A stretch of DNA of 64,000 nucleotides from Chitinimonas_A lacunae (lineage in GTDB: Bacteria > Pseudomonadota > Gammaproteobacteria > Burkholderiales > Chitinimonadaceae): NCBI RefSeq assembly GCF_042650885.1, contig NZ_JBHSBU010000001.1:3534001-3598000 (forward strand), in the 5' to 3' direction. Shown here in pieces: positions 54,133 through 62,193 of the stretch; position 1 is the stretch's first letter, and each line of letters begins with the position of its first letter. The translations under genes and the position numbers were made by a program. Under the pieces are notes generated by a model. It saw only the letters and a program-made list of their open reading frames with translations, was not told where the DNA came from and made no database searches.

Positions 54133-56403
54133 TCAATTCACCAGCTGACGCGCCAGCGCGACTTCCACCGAGTCACCATCCGCGTTCAGGATGTCGAGCC
54201 CGGAGTCGGGTACATCGCCCGACGTGCTCTGCGACACCGCGATCTTCTTCGCCATCAGCGACAGACACGTCATTTGCGACGTGCCCGTGTAGCCGAGGTA
54301 GATCACCTTCACCGGCCACTGCTGTCCGATGCGCCATGAACGCCGTGCGGCCTGCTGCAACGAGTAGACGTTGTAGCCAGACTGCATGAAGACGATCGTC
54401 GGGAAGTCGAGCAGATCGAGCCCGGTCTTGACGAGTTCCGGGTTCGTGATGAGCACATCGGTGCCGCGGTCCAGCTGCTCGGCGATCCAGTCTTCTCGGC
54501 GTGCGGCATCGACGCTCGCGCGCAGTACCGCCACCTTGAAGCTTTCCTGCTCCAGCAGCGCCTTCAGGCGCGACGTGGTATCGCGCGTGCCGGTGTAGAC
54601 CGTGTAGACTAGGGTCTTGCGCCCTTCTGCCTTCTGCTGCAGGCAGATCTCGATCAGCTCCCGCTCCTTCGGGATCACTTCGAGCTCGTGGAACTGAGCA
54701 GGCACGAAAGCCAAAGTCTGGCGCGTGCGCGGGTGCACCACTGATTCCGAGCGGAAACAGCAGTCCGGCCACGCCAGCAGCACGTTGAGCACCACGCCGA
54801 GCAGGGTCGTATCGCGTTTCGCGAGCGCCTGCTTGAGTTCCAGGGTCAGCCGACCCGCCAGATCACGATAGGCCGCAGCTTGCGCCGTGGTCATTGCGAC
54901 CTCGCGGAATTCCTCGTCGTACGGCGGCAGCACATTGCCGCCGATGTCGCGAAGTTTGAGGAACACCGTGAACGGCAGTACGCAGCGCAACACCCCGTTG
55001 GGACCAAAGCCCGGCGCCTTGACCGTGCGCACCGAAACCTTGGTGCCTCTCGCGGTCTTGTGCGCCGTACCCTTCGTCTCGGAATAGATGTCCTTGAGCA
55101 CGCCGTGGTCGCGCATGAAGGCCATGGCGGCCGCCGTCATGCTGCCCTGCCTGGTCGGCCGATAGCCGTCCTCGATCATGCGCGCCGGCAGCGCGCGGAA
55201 CAGCAGATGGAACAGATCGTCACCATAGCCCCCCATCAGCGTGCCGGTAAGCAGCAAGGTCTTGCGCGACTTCGCCGCGAGCACGCCCATGGCCTGACCC
55301 TGCGCACTGCCACTGTTCTTGTACTCATGCGCCTCATCGGCGATCAGCAGGTCGAACGTGCCCTGCGGCAGGTAGCGTTTGATGAACTCGGACGGCTGAT
55401 AGCCGCCCTCACCAAAGCCGAACTCCATGTTCGCCATCGCCCGCTCCATGCGCTGCGCCTGCCGATCCGAGAAGATCAGTTCACCGCGGCCATCCATCAG
55501 GTTGATGAACTCGTAGAGATTGTCGCCCAGCATCGAGGCGAGGAAGCCTTCGCCGAAGGTGTGGATCAATTTCTGTGCGGTGACATCCCCAATCGTGGGA
55601 ATGCGTTTCAGGGCCTTGAGGACGGCCGAGGATTGATCGCTCTCGGACAGACTTCGCGGGCGCATCAGCGTCCAGAGTGGCGACGCGCACTGCCCACACT
55701 TCCGACGATGGGCTTCGGCGTCGAGCGCCGCGACGAGCATCGGCTCGCCATCGAGGTCCGTGATGAGCTGACCGCAGTCGGGGCATGCGCCGACGTCGCC
55801 GTGAGGCGTGTGCCGCCGCATGAAGCTGGGCTTCCAGTGGAAACCCATCCTCATCCGCACGCGGCCCAGCACGAAGAACTCGGGACCCTGCGCGGGGGCG
55901 TCCAGCTGCTCGCGCAGCCTGATGAGCTTGAGCAGGGTATCCGGGCCATTGAGCACCCAGACCTTGGCCCCGGCGATCGTCTCCTGGATCTCGCGCCGCC
56001 ACTTGTAGACCAGATGGGGCGGTGAGAGTACCAGGGTACGGCGATAGCCCTCGGCATGGAGGACGGCGGCGACGGCAATCCCGACAGTGGTCTTGCCGCA
56101 GCCCATTTCGCCGTTGACGATGGCCGCGCGCTCGCCGCGATCGACCAGCAGTTCGGTCACGGCATGGACGACCTCGGCCTGGGCGGTAAACAGACGCCGC
56201 TTGAGGCTCGCGATCACCAGTTGCCGCGGTGGGCGCGGCTCTCCCGTGTAGACGGGCGGATTGGCACGGTTGAGGGAGTCGAGCAGCTCGTCGCCGAACT
56301 CGGTGACGAAGTCCTGCAGGCTGAGTGTGAGCGGCGAATCGTTCGCGTCGAGCAGGTCGCCCTGCCCGGGCAGATCGTGAGACGACGAGGTATCGAGAGG
56401 CAT
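54133..56403 (-). CDS. SNF2/DEAH-type helicase of the ICE early region
   Basis: The predicted protein has 756 residues from the ATG at 56403, preceded by AGGAG. Walker A is AAIVNGEMGCGKTTVGIAVA (GEMGCGKT at 98-105), DEAH is LLIADEAHEYKN, motif III is LLLTGTLMGGYGDD, and a SNF2-like C-terminal part has TDVLITNPELVKTGLDLLDF, SLQQAARRSWRIGQ. A CxxC...CxxC insert (CPDCGQL, CGQCASP) may bind zinc. It is the last gene of the leftward early operon, probably acting in ICE replication or DNA processing. Confidence 0.88.
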   Translation of the reverse strand: MPLDTSSSHDLPGQGDLLDANDSPLTLSLQDFVTEFGDELLDSLNRANPPVYTGEPRPPRQLVIASLKRRLFTAQAEVVHAVTELLVDRGERAAIVNGEMGCGKTTVGIAVAAVLHAEGYRRTLVLSPPHLVYKWRREIQETIAGAKVWVLNGPDTLLKLIRLREQLDAPAQGPEFFVLGRVRMRMGFHWKPSFMRRHTPHGDVGACPDCGQLITDLDGEPMLVAALDAEAHRRKCGQCASPLWTLMRPRSLSESDQSSAVLKALKRIPTIGDVTAQKLIHTFGEGFLASMLGDNLYEFINLMDGRGELIFSDRQAQRMERAMANMEFGFGEGGYQPSEFIKRYLPQGTFDLLIADEAHEYKNSGSAQGQAMGVLAAKSRKTLLLTGTLMGGYGDDLFHLLFRALPARMIEDGYRPTRQGSMTAAAMAFMRDHGVLKDIYSETKGTAHKTARGTKVSVRTVKAPGFGPNGVLRCVLPFTVFLKLRDIGGNVLPPYDEEFREVAMTTAQAAAYRDLAGRLTLELKQALAKRDTTLLGVVLNVLLAWPDCCFRSESVVHPRTRQTLAFVPAQFHELEVIPKERELIEICLQQKAEGRKTLVYTVYTGTRDTTSRLKALLEQESFKVAVLRASVDAARREDWIAEQLDRGTDVLITNPELVKTGLDLLDFPTIVFMQSGYNVYSLQQAARRSWRIGQQWPVKVIYLGYTGTSQMTCLSLMAKKIAVSQSTSGDVPDSGLDILNADGDSVEVALARQLVN

Positions 56404-56424
56404 GGTGCGGCTCCTGAAAGCATC

Positions 56425-56462
56425 GGGGCACACACCGTCCCCGAGGGGCGATGGCGTGCCCC
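56425..56462 (-). promoter_or_regulatory. Leader hairpin of the helicase gene
   Basis: The stem GGGGCAC / GTGCCCC closes on an inner CCCC-GA-GGGG. It lies about 20 nt upstream of the ATG, just before the AGGAG. No U-run follows, so it is not a terminator. Confidence 0.5.
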
Positions 56463-56499
56463 AGGTGGGAAGAGAAACGGCGTGAGGCTGTCGCGCGGA

Positions 56500-56808
56500 T
56501 CAGTAGTCGCTGGGCAGCAGCACGGTCGTGACGCTGCGATCCCATTCGGTGATGATCCAGAGCGTGAGGTCATCCCTCACCCGGTAGGACGAGAACAGCC
56601 GGTCTTCACCGGACTGCAAGGCAAGATCGTTCGATCGGCGATCGGCATCGCTGACATCGCCCCAATCGCCTTGAAGATGGCGACACAGGTACGGGATCGG
56701 ATTGAGCTGACCCTGTCGGACCAGTTCATCGATGCGGTGGGTGACGACCAGCTTGCCGGTCGAAAAGCGGGGGCTTGAAACCAAGCCAGTGCGTGTGAGG
56801 GAGGTCAT
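56500..56808 (-). CDS. Small ICE protein with GDWGDV motif, paralogue 1
   Basis: The predicted protein has 102 residues. The conserved core is YLCRHLQGDWGDVSDADRRS, then RVRDDLTLWIITEWDRS, TTVLLPSDY. The same core is found in the next gene upstream, so they are tandem paralogues. The family is widespread in ICEs and plasmids, but I know no function. The compact alpha/beta look and Trp/Asp content give no clear active site. Confidence 0.8.
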   Translation of the reverse strand: MTSLTRTGLVSSPRFSTGKLVVTHRIDELVRQGQLNPIPYLCRHLQGDWGDVSDADRRSNDLALQSGEDRLFSSYRVRDDLTLWIITEWDRSVTTVLLPSDY

Positions 56809-56826
56809 GGTGGTTGCTCCGATAGC

Positions 56827-56859
56827 GGGGCCGCCACCCCCTGCGGGGTGGTGAACCCC
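56827..56859 (-). promoter_or_regulatory. Leader hairpin of the 56500-56808 gene
   Basis: Nested stems CCACCCC / GGGGTGG and GGGG / CCCC lie about 20 nt before the ATG. Confidence 0.5.
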
Positions 56860-56892
56860 GTGGGTGGGAAATGCGAGAAGTCCGTGGTGCCG

Positions 56893-57213
56893 TCAGCGAA
56901 TTGGCGTGATCGAGAACGGCTCCGTCGGCAGCGCGATATAGGTCGCGCAGCGGTCGGCTTCGGTGAAGATGCGAATCGTCAGCTCGCGCGTGACCACATA
57001 GGTCGAATCGAGATAGCCGCCCGACGCGAGTGCACCGCTGTTCTCCAGCCACTGGATGTCCGACACGTCGCCCCAGTCACCGCGTCGGTGACGTTGGAAG
57101 TACGGCATCGGGTCGAGTCGGCCTTCGTCAATCAGTCGCGCGACACCCGTGCTGAAGACCAGGGCGCCGGTGGGAAACAAACGTCGCGGAAGGCCGCGAT
57201 TGGTGGGGGTCAT
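56893..57213 (-). CDS. Small ICE protein with GDWGDV motif, paralogue 2
   Basis: The predicted protein has 106 residues from the ATG at 57213. The core YFQRHRRGDWGDVSDIQWLE, STYVVTRELTIRIFTEADRC matches paralogue 1; shared LFPTGALVFSTGVARLIDEG-like starts also align. It is a tandem duplication with divergence. The function is unknown. Confidence 0.8.
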   Translation of the reverse strand: MTPTNRGLPRRLFPTGALVFSTGVARLIDEGRLDPMPYFQRHRRGDWGDVSDIQWLENSGALASGGYLDSTYVVTRELTIRIFTEADRCATYIALPTEPFSITPIR

Positions 57214-57234
57214 CGTGGTAGTCCTCGGGTTGCA

Positions 57235-57264
57235 GGGCCACGACCCCAGCGGGGAACGGGCCCC
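57235..57264 (-). promoter_or_regulatory. Leader hairpin of the 56893-57213 gene
   Basis: The outer stem GGGCC / GGCCC contains an inner CCCC-AGC-GGGG. It is located about 22 nt before the ATG. Confidence 0.5.
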
Positions 57265-57300
57265 GGTGGGTGGCGACGGCAAGCCGTCGTGGAACAGTCG

Positions 57301-58410
57301 TCAGCGGATCGTCAGCACCTGGCCGAGCGTTGCGGAGCCGGGTGTCAGATCCCAGGCGCGAATGACTGGCACAAACTTGTCGGTGAGGATGCGGGTCTCG
57401 GCCACCGAACCGTCATCGCGCTCGGTGTATTCCGTCTGCAAGGTCTTCTCCTTGTGCGTGTCGCCCTTGACGACCAATACGCGGCCGGTCTTCGACTGCA
57501 CGACGCCGGCAATCGCCCCGGCGGCGAGCGCGAGCGCCAGATGCCACGGCGACAAGGCTCGTGCCGGCGGCCGCAGTGACTGTTGTGCAGCACCCAGGTG
57601 CGTCTCGAACGCGGACCAGAGACCGTCCAGTCGGCCGACTTCCTCGGCAAACTGCTCGGGCTCCATCGTCACGCGATAGAAGTGCTCCGGTGCGCTGACA
57701 CTCGCGGGGACGGTATACGGCTCGAATGGCCACGCCTCGGGCAGCACCTCGGCCTCCCGCTCGCCTTGACCAATCTGCAGCAGCAAGTTGCGGATCGCTT
57801 TCGCGGATTCCGCGGCGGCGTCCCGATGACGAACCCGCCGTCCGAAGATCACCACCTGTTTGAACTGCGTCTCCACCGCCCGGTAGACGCGCAGGTCCGT
57901 GAAGTGTCGTGTCAGCCAGCCGACCAGTTCGGCGTCGAGCACGTGGGACGGCACGATGAAGATCAACACGCCGTCGTACTGCAACAGCGGCAGCGTGCGC
58001 TGATAGAACAGCTTCTCCAGCCGCGCGCGACCCTGGCCCTGGTAGCCGAGGTTGCCGTTGAGGTCCTTCGGCAAGTCGCCGTAAGGCGGATTGAGCCAGA
58101 GCAGGCCAAAGGCCTGGCGCGAGATCAGCGTATCCATCAAGTCGCCGTGGAGGCAGTGATCGACCAGCTGCCGGGCATGGCGTGCACGCTCGGCGTCGTA
58201 CTCGACGGCGAATGCGTTGACGCGCTCGCGCCCGAGCGCGTGGGCGACTTCGGCGATGGCCACCCCTTCGCCCGCACAGGGATCGAGGAGGCACATCGGC
58301 CCCGCGGCCGGTGCGAGCGCCGAGAGCGCCCGCGCCAGGGTCGGCTCGTCAGTGGGGAAATAGCCGTTCTTCACAAAATTGCGCGCGAGGCGCGGAAACA
58401 TGAGTGCCAT
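57301..58410 (-). CDS. DUF6094 family SAM-dependent DNA methyltransferase-like protein
   Basis: The predicted protein has 369 residues from the ATG at 58410 (a second ATG at 58401 is possible). The SAM motif is MCLLDPCAGEGVAIAEVAHA and catalytic NPPY is in LLWLNPPYGDLPKDL. The N-terminal LARNFVKNGYFPTDEPTLAR is the DUF6094 hallmark. A C-terminal hydrophobic stretch (LALALAAGAIAGVV) is unusual for a methylase. It may methylate ICE DNA against host restriction, which is inference from the NPPY class. Confidence 0.88.
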   Translation of the reverse strand: MALMFPRLARNFVKNGYFPTDEPTLARALSALAPAAGPMCLLDPCAGEGVAIAEVAHALGRERVNAFAVEYDAERARHARQLVDHCLHGDLMDTLISRQAFGLLWLNPPYGDLPKDLNGNLGYQGQGRARLEKLFYQRTLPLLQYDGVLIFIVPSHVLDAELVGWLTRHFTDLRVYRAVETQFKQVVIFGRRVRHRDAAAESAKAIRNLLLQIGQGEREAEVLPEAWPFEPYTVPASVSAPEHFYRVTMEPEQFAEEVGRLDGLWSAFETHLGAAQQSLRPPARALSPWHLALALAAGAIAGVVQSKTGRVLVVKGDTHKEKTLQTEYTERDDGSVAETRILTDKFVPVIRAWDLTPGSATLGQVLTIR

Positions 58411-58438
58411 GGCGGGCTCCTGAGAAGGAAGGAAGCAG

Positions 58439-58462
58439 AGGCGTGCGCGGCGGCGCACGCCT
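58439..58462 (-). promoter_or_regulatory. Leader hairpin of the DUF6094 gene
   Basis: The stem AGGCGTGCGC / GCGCACGCCT with a 4-nt loop lies about 30 nt upstream of the ATG. SD-like AGGAG follows. Confidence 0.5.
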
Positions 58463-58471
58463 GGGGGACGG

Positions 58472-59119
58472 TCAGGCTGCGAGACATACCGGTGTGGCCG
58501 GGAGCGTGCTGACGGGCGACGCCGTCAGCGTGCCGTGACGAATCAGCGTGCCCAAGGCCCGCGTCAGGGCCGGCACATCGATTGCGAGCCGAAAGCCTTC
58601 GAGCGGCCCAAGTGCGAGGGGCAGCGGTGTCAGCATGGCCTGGCGCTGCAACAGGGACAGCACCGGCTCGCGCCAGTGATCGAGCAGTGGCAGCGGACAG
58701 GTGTCGCACACCAGCGTCCACAGCCGGTCGAGCCGATGTGGGGCATCGCGGGGCAACAGTGCGAGCGCACTCGCGTTGGCCTTGTCGGGCTTCACGCAAC
58801 GCCGATCGAACAGCCAGAGGTTCACCAGGGCGCCGAACAGCGTGCGCCGATAGGCGCGTGTGCTGCGCTTTTCCAACTGGTCAACGTGACCCATGGCGAG
58901 CGGCAGGGAGCCCCCGTCGAGCACGAGATGGAGTTGATCCAGACCGCGCTCGTCCTCGGCGAGCGTCAGCCGCGCCAGGAACTCCTGAATCGCGGTATCG
59001 CGTGCCCAGACAGACAGGAACACCAGATTGCCGCGGTCGTCGCCGACACAGCCGTCGACCATCAGATCGGGACATTCGTCGATGCGATACAGCACCGGGG
59101 AAGTAGCGGAAGCGAACAT
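58472..59119 (-). CDS. ICE early-region protein of unknown function
   Basis: The predicted protein has 215 residues from the ATG at 59119. It is largely helical, with no membrane span or recognised motif. Segments include MVDGCVGDDRGNLVFLSVWA and LDRLWTLVCDTCPLPLLDHW. It belongs to the leftward operon between DUF6094 and a small acidic protein. It occurs only in this kind of ICE neighbourhood as far as I can tell; no function is assigned. Confidence 0.75.
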   Translation of the reverse strand: MFASATSPVLYRIDECPDLMVDGCVGDDRGNLVFLSVWARDTAIQEFLARLTLAEDERGLDQLHLVLDGGSLPLAMGHVDQLEKRSTRAYRRTLFGALVNLWLFDRRCVKPDKANASALALLPRDAPHRLDRLWTLVCDTCPLPLLDHWREPVLSLLQRQAMLTPLPLALGPLEGFRLAIDVPALTRALGTLIRHGTLTASPVSTLPATPVCLAA

Positions 59120-59140
59120 GGGGATGTCCTCAGAAAAGGC

Positions 59141-59171
59141 GGGACACCCTGCCCGACGGGGCGGGTGCCCC
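59141..59171 (-). promoter_or_regulatory. Leader hairpin of the 58472-59119 gene
   Basis: The stem GGG(A/C)CACCC with GGGTG(C)CCC encloses GCCC-GACG-GGGC. It starts about 22 nt before the ATG. Confidence 0.5.
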
Positions 59172-59191
59172 ATCGGGTGGATAAAGACGGC

Positions 59192-59455
59192 TCAGTCAGA
59201 TTCGAATTGCCGTGTATGCGGGTTGTAGTGAAGCGCGTCGCAGCCTTTGCGGATCGGCGTGAAGCCTTCCCGATAGATGCGGCACCAGTAGAGCATGCGA
59301 TAGGTCAGGGCCTGGCGCGCCTGCGCGTCGCTCAAGCCATGCTCGACAAAGTAGGCGTGCAATTCGCCGTCGCTCGCGTCGTCATTGTGGGACAACTGAT
59401 CTTCGACGAGTTGCAGCAGCGGTTCGGAGAGCGAGGATAGGACGGCGTCCATCAT
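59192..59455 (-). CDS. Small ICE protein of unknown function
   Basis: The predicted protein has 87 residues from the ATG at 59455 (ATG at 59452 also possible). It has acidic, helical N-terminal half (LSEPLLQLVEDQLSHNDDAS) and a C-terminal RMLYWCRIYREGFTPIRKG then CDALHYNPHTRQFESD. No known domain is recognised. It is in operon order between DUF3275 and the 58472 gene. Confidence 0.75.
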   Translation of the reverse strand: MMDAVLSSLSEPLLQLVEDQLSHNDDASDGELHAYFVEHGLSDAQARQALTYRMLYWCRIYREGFTPIRKGCDALHYNPHTRQFESD

Positions 59456-59469
59456 GTGACTCCTGAAAA

Positions 59470-59499
59470 GCCGGCGTGCTGCGGTGGGAAGCCGCCGGC
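59470..59499 (-). promoter_or_regulatory. Leader hairpin of the 59192-59455 gene
   Basis: The stem GCCGGCG / CGCCGGC lies 15 nt upstream of the ATG and is followed by TTTTCAGGAG, the ribosome-binding site. Confidence 0.5.
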
Positions 59500-59523
59500 A
59501 ACGAGCGGGATGACCCGAGGCGC

Positions 59524-60129
59524 TCAGGCGCCGATGCGGGTCCACTGCTGGGTCGACCAATCCAATCGGTAGCCCAGGTCATGGAGCCGATCACGCTGCT
59601 GACGCAGGAGGCGACGGTCAGCGGTCGCGTCGAGCTTGAAGACGTCGGCCAGCGGCCAGAGAGACCCGAACAAGTCGGCATCGTCGGCGGCCGTGGCGGC
59701 CTCCGTCGCCGCCGTCGGTTCACTGCCAAACGGCGTGGTGTCGACCAGCGGATCCCGCGCGTTGCGCGGTGTCGGCTGCGGTGCCGGGACGGGCACTGTG
59801 GAGGTGGCCGCCTGCTCTTCGTCGAGTGGATCGACTTCCTGTGGACTCAGGCTGCGTGCTTCGTCGCGACTCAGCGCATCGGCCTTCGAGAGCGTCATGC
59901 CGCCCAGATGCGCGCGGATTTCGATGACCATGCGGCCATTGGCGTTGTAGGTCGACGGACGAATCTCGGCGATCAGGAAGTCACCGTCGTACTTGCCCTC
60001 GTCGTATTGCTCGAGCTCGGGGTTCTTGACCACGAACTCGCCGATCGACGTGGCCAGACGGCCCACCTTGAAGTCGCCGTTGCGACCATGAATCGTTTTG
60101 ATGGCCAGTTGGCCTTGGACGGCAATCAT
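59524..60129 (-). CDS. DUF3275 family ICE protein
   Basis: The predicted protein has 201 residues. The N-terminal half matches DUF3275: MIAVQGQLAIKTIHGRNGDF, VGRLATSIGEFVVKNPELEQ, YDGDFLIAEIRPSTYNANGR with VIEIRAHLGGMTL. A low-complexity Pro/Ala linker and a C-terminal helical region (ADRRLLRQQRDRLHDLGYRL) follow. The N-terminal part looks OB-fold-like, which would fit ssDNA or replication functions, but that is inference. It is in the operon led by DUF3577. Confidence 0.88.
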   Translation of the reverse strand: MIAVQGQLAIKTIHGRNGDFKVGRLATSIGEFVVKNPELEQYDEGKYDGDFLIAEIRPSTYNANGRMVIEIRAHLGGMTLSKADALSRDEARSLSPQEVDPLDEEQAATSTVPVPAPQPTPRNARDPLVDTTPFGSEPTAATEAATAADDADLFGSLWPLADVFKLDATADRRLLRQQRDRLHDLGYRLDWSTQQWTRIGA

Positions 60130-60159
60130 GGGGAACTCCTACTGAAAAATGGCCGCACG

Positions 60160-60187
60160 AGCGCTGCCGATCGAGAATCGCAGCGCT
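60160..60187 (-). promoter_or_regulatory. Leader hairpin of the DUF3275 gene
   Basis: The stem AGCGCTG / CAGCGCT continues into CGAT / ATCG with one bulged base and a 5-nt loop. It begins about 30 nt before the ATG. Confidence 0.55.
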
Positions 60188-60219
60188 GCACGCGAGGATG
60201 AGACTGCGGAACCAACGGA

Positions 60220-60765
60220 TCAGAAGGACTCGGCCGTGGCCGAGAACGACTCGGCCGGCGCATCGTCGACGGTCTCCACACCAGGTGGCGTCGTGGTTGC
60301 CGGCGGCAAGGCCTGCGTCGCGGCGGCAGCCACGTTCGCAGCACCCGTGTCGTCCTCGTGCGAGGGCGTCCTGGGCTCGGCCTTGTAGACCGGCTTGCCG
60401 TCCACCTTGATGAAGCTGATGAACAGGAGACGCGCCTTGAGGCTGACACCGGGTTCACCGGCGTGCTTGCCCTTGGTGTGCACGAAGAGGTCCGTCCACA
60501 GGTCGCCGAGTCGAAAGCCGATCAGGACCTTCTTCTGGGCGTCCACGGCCTGGATGCAGCGACGAACGAGATGCTGTGCTTCCTTGCCCGTCACGCGGGT
60601 ATCGAAGCGCACATAGGCGACGTCATCGCTCGCGCCCGTGAGTGCGGCGATGTCGCAGGCGAGGAACGCCTCGCCCTTCTTGGGTTTCACTTCGCGGATG
60701 CGATTGAGAAAACCGATGCCTGTGGTGTGCAGATCGAAATAGGTCTTGTCGGTCGAGTCGGACAT
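60220..60765 (-). CDS. STY4534-family ICE replication protein (DUF3577)
   Basis: The predicted protein has 181 residues from the ATG at 60765. DUF3577 features: TYFDLHTTGIGFLNRIREVK, GEAFLACDIAALTGASDDVA, YVRFDTRVTGKEAQHLVRRC, KVLIGFRLGDLWTDLFVHTK. The C-terminal tail is low-complexity. It is named as ICE replication protein in annotated relatives; the fold suggests single-strand binding. It leads the early operon and is preceded by its own hairpin and by structured RNA copy B. Confidence 0.9.
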   Translation of the reverse strand: MSDSTDKTYFDLHTTGIGFLNRIREVKPKKGEAFLACDIAALTGASDDVAYVRFDTRVTGKEAQHLVRRCIQAVDAQKKVLIGFRLGDLWTDLFVHTKGKHAGEPGVSLKARLLFISFIKVDGKPVYKAEPRTPSHEDDTGAANVAAAATQALPPATTTPPGVETVDDAPAESFSATAESF

Positions 60766-60782
60766 GGTGAATCTCCCGAAGT

Positions 60783-60823
60783 GGTGCGGAGAGACACCTG
60801 GCCCTGGCGGGAGGTGTGGCACC
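60783..60823 (-). promoter_or_regulatory. Leader hairpin of the DUF3577 gene
   Basis: The outer GGTGC / GCACC with inner CACCT / AGGTG begins 18 nt before the ATG, between the structured RNA copy B and the ribosome-binding site. Confidence 0.5.
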
Positions 60824-60857
60824 CCGCATGGGTGGAGGAAACAGCGTGTGGGCATCG

Positions 60858-60975
60858 CCATCGGAACCGATGGACGTTCGCGCATGGATGCCGGTGCGAA
60901 CGGGACCGATCAACGCAGCAACGCTGCGTCGTAGCCTTGAAGATCGTGGCTACCTGGGTGCTGACCGAAGTCAGC
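60858..60975 (-). ncRNA. Five-hairpin structured leader RNA, copy B
   Basis: Plus-strand arms. I: CCATCGG 60858-60864 with CCGATGG 60867-60873. II: GTTCGC 60876-60881 with GCGAAC 60896-60901. III: ACGCAGC 60913-60919 with GCTGCGT 60923-60929. IV: GTAGCC 60931-60936 with GGCTAC 60948-60953. V: GCTGAC 60960-60965 with GTCAGC 60970-60975. Read on the minus strand, hairpin V has a C-UUCG-G tetraloop, supporting leftward transcription. It lies about 93 nt before the DUF3577 start. Stems I, III and V differ from copy A but remain paired. Confidence 0.75.
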
Positions 60976-61093
60976 GCAATGCAGCCCGAGCGTCGCACGA
61001 CAGGCGTCCCTGCTCGACGGCGAATGGGAATCCACCGCTCGCCGGTTTTTGTTTACCCGTGCGTCTGTCCATGCGAGCCGACGATGCTGCTCT

Positions 61094-61130
61094 CAAAGAA
61101 AAAGGACCATGCCCGGGTAGGCATGGTCCT
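61094..61130 (-). terminator. Intrinsic terminator of the DUF932 gene
   Basis: The minus strand reads AGGACCATGCC - GGCATGGTCCT as an 11-bp stem, followed by TTTTTCTTT. It lies 9 bases after the stop. Confidence 0.8.
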
Positions 61131-61138
61131 ATGGCTGG

Positions 61139-61966
61139 CTACGTTTTCAGTTGATGCATGCGTTCGGCCAGCAGCCAGAGCGCGCGATTGAGTCGCACAT
61201 TCTGGTCGATGCCATGAACCGGTCGCGTGGTTTGCCGGCGGCCATGGACACTGCGGCCATCGAGACCGCCCTTGACGAGATGTTCCTGGACCCGGTTGAA
61301 GGTCGACCAGAGATCCGCCTGGTCGTCATCCCAGCGCCGCGGCTGCAACAACTGCAACGCCGTCACAGGCGCGGGGTGATCGGTGAGGTCATACTTGAGT
61401 TCGAGCGCCGCGCTCGCGAACACTTCCGCCTCACGCTGGTCGAGCGCGACATCGCGCATCGCATCGCGAGACTGTGCCACGCGGTCGAACGAATCGAGCA
61501 CCGAGTACGCGCCTTCGATCACTCGTCCAACCACGTCGCCCTTGTGCGGGACGCGCACGTCGGCCACGGGGTCGCCAAAGACCAGGCCATTCTGACAAAC
61601 GAAGCGAAACAGGCCCGCGAGCATCTGATAGCTGCTCGTGCCGTCGTGCGAGTTCAGCAGAATGATTTCGTTGGCTTCCGTCCCATTGATCTGGCTGGCA
61701 TGACGCAGACGGATCATGTGCTTCGTGAAGTCATGGCGATCAGGCCGTCGTACCCGACTCTGACAGACGAAGAAGGGCTCGAAGCCCTCCTCTCGCAGCC
61801 GGTGCAACACCGAGCCTGTGGGAATGTAGCTGTACCGCGCCGATCGGCTCCCATGGGCCGCCTCGGCAAAGATGGCGGGGGCGACACGGTGAATCTGGTC
61901 GTCGGATAACGGGGCGTCGGAACGCAGGGCGCTCGATCGAGCCCCAAAACGAGAAGCGAGAAGCAT
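61139..61966 (-). CDS. DUF932 family ICE protein
   Basis: The predicted protein has 275 residues from the ATG at 61966, preceded by AAGGAG. DUF932 features: YSYIPTGSVLHRLREEGFEP, DFTKHMIRLRHA, ANEIILLNSHDGTSSYQMLA, GLFRFVCQNGLVFGDPVADV. DUF932 proteins are common on plasmids and phages and resemble single-strand-binding or recombination-related proteins; the function is not established. It is transcribed leftwards and closed by its own terminator. Confidence 0.92.
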   Translation of the reverse strand: MLLASRFGARSSALRSDAPLSDDQIHRVAPAIFAEAAHGSRSARYSYIPTGSVLHRLREEGFEPFFVCQSRVRRPDRHDFTKHMIRLRHASQINGTEANEIILLNSHDGTSSYQMLAGLFRFVCQNGLVFGDPVADVRVPHKGDVVGRVIEGAYSVLDSFDRVAQSRDAMRDVALDQREAEVFASAALELKYDLTDHPAPVTALQLLQPRRWDDDQADLWSTFNRVQEHLVKGGLDGRSVHGRRQTTRPVHGIDQNVRLNRALWLLAERMHQLKT

Positions 61967-61986
61967 GGACGTCTCCTTGAGAAAAG

Positions 61987-62026
61987 GCACACCACCACGA
62001 CGGCGTGGCCGGCATGGATGGGGTGC
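61987..62026 (-). promoter_or_regulatory. Leader hairpin of the DUF932 gene
   Basis: The outer GCAC / GTGC and inner CCACG / CGTGG stems sit about 20 nt upstream of the ATG. Confidence 0.45.
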
Positions 62027-62193
62027 GGGGGAAAAACAGCGGTCGCGGAGACGCGCGCCCCATCGCGGGGCATACGCGGCCCCGCAAGGGTCAGGATTAG
62101 GCGGACCAGAACGATGGCGTCGGGCGGTTCCTGCGCCGAGGCCCGTCCCACAACGGCAGCGTGCGATGCGCTGTGGGCGAGGCAGGCGACAGC

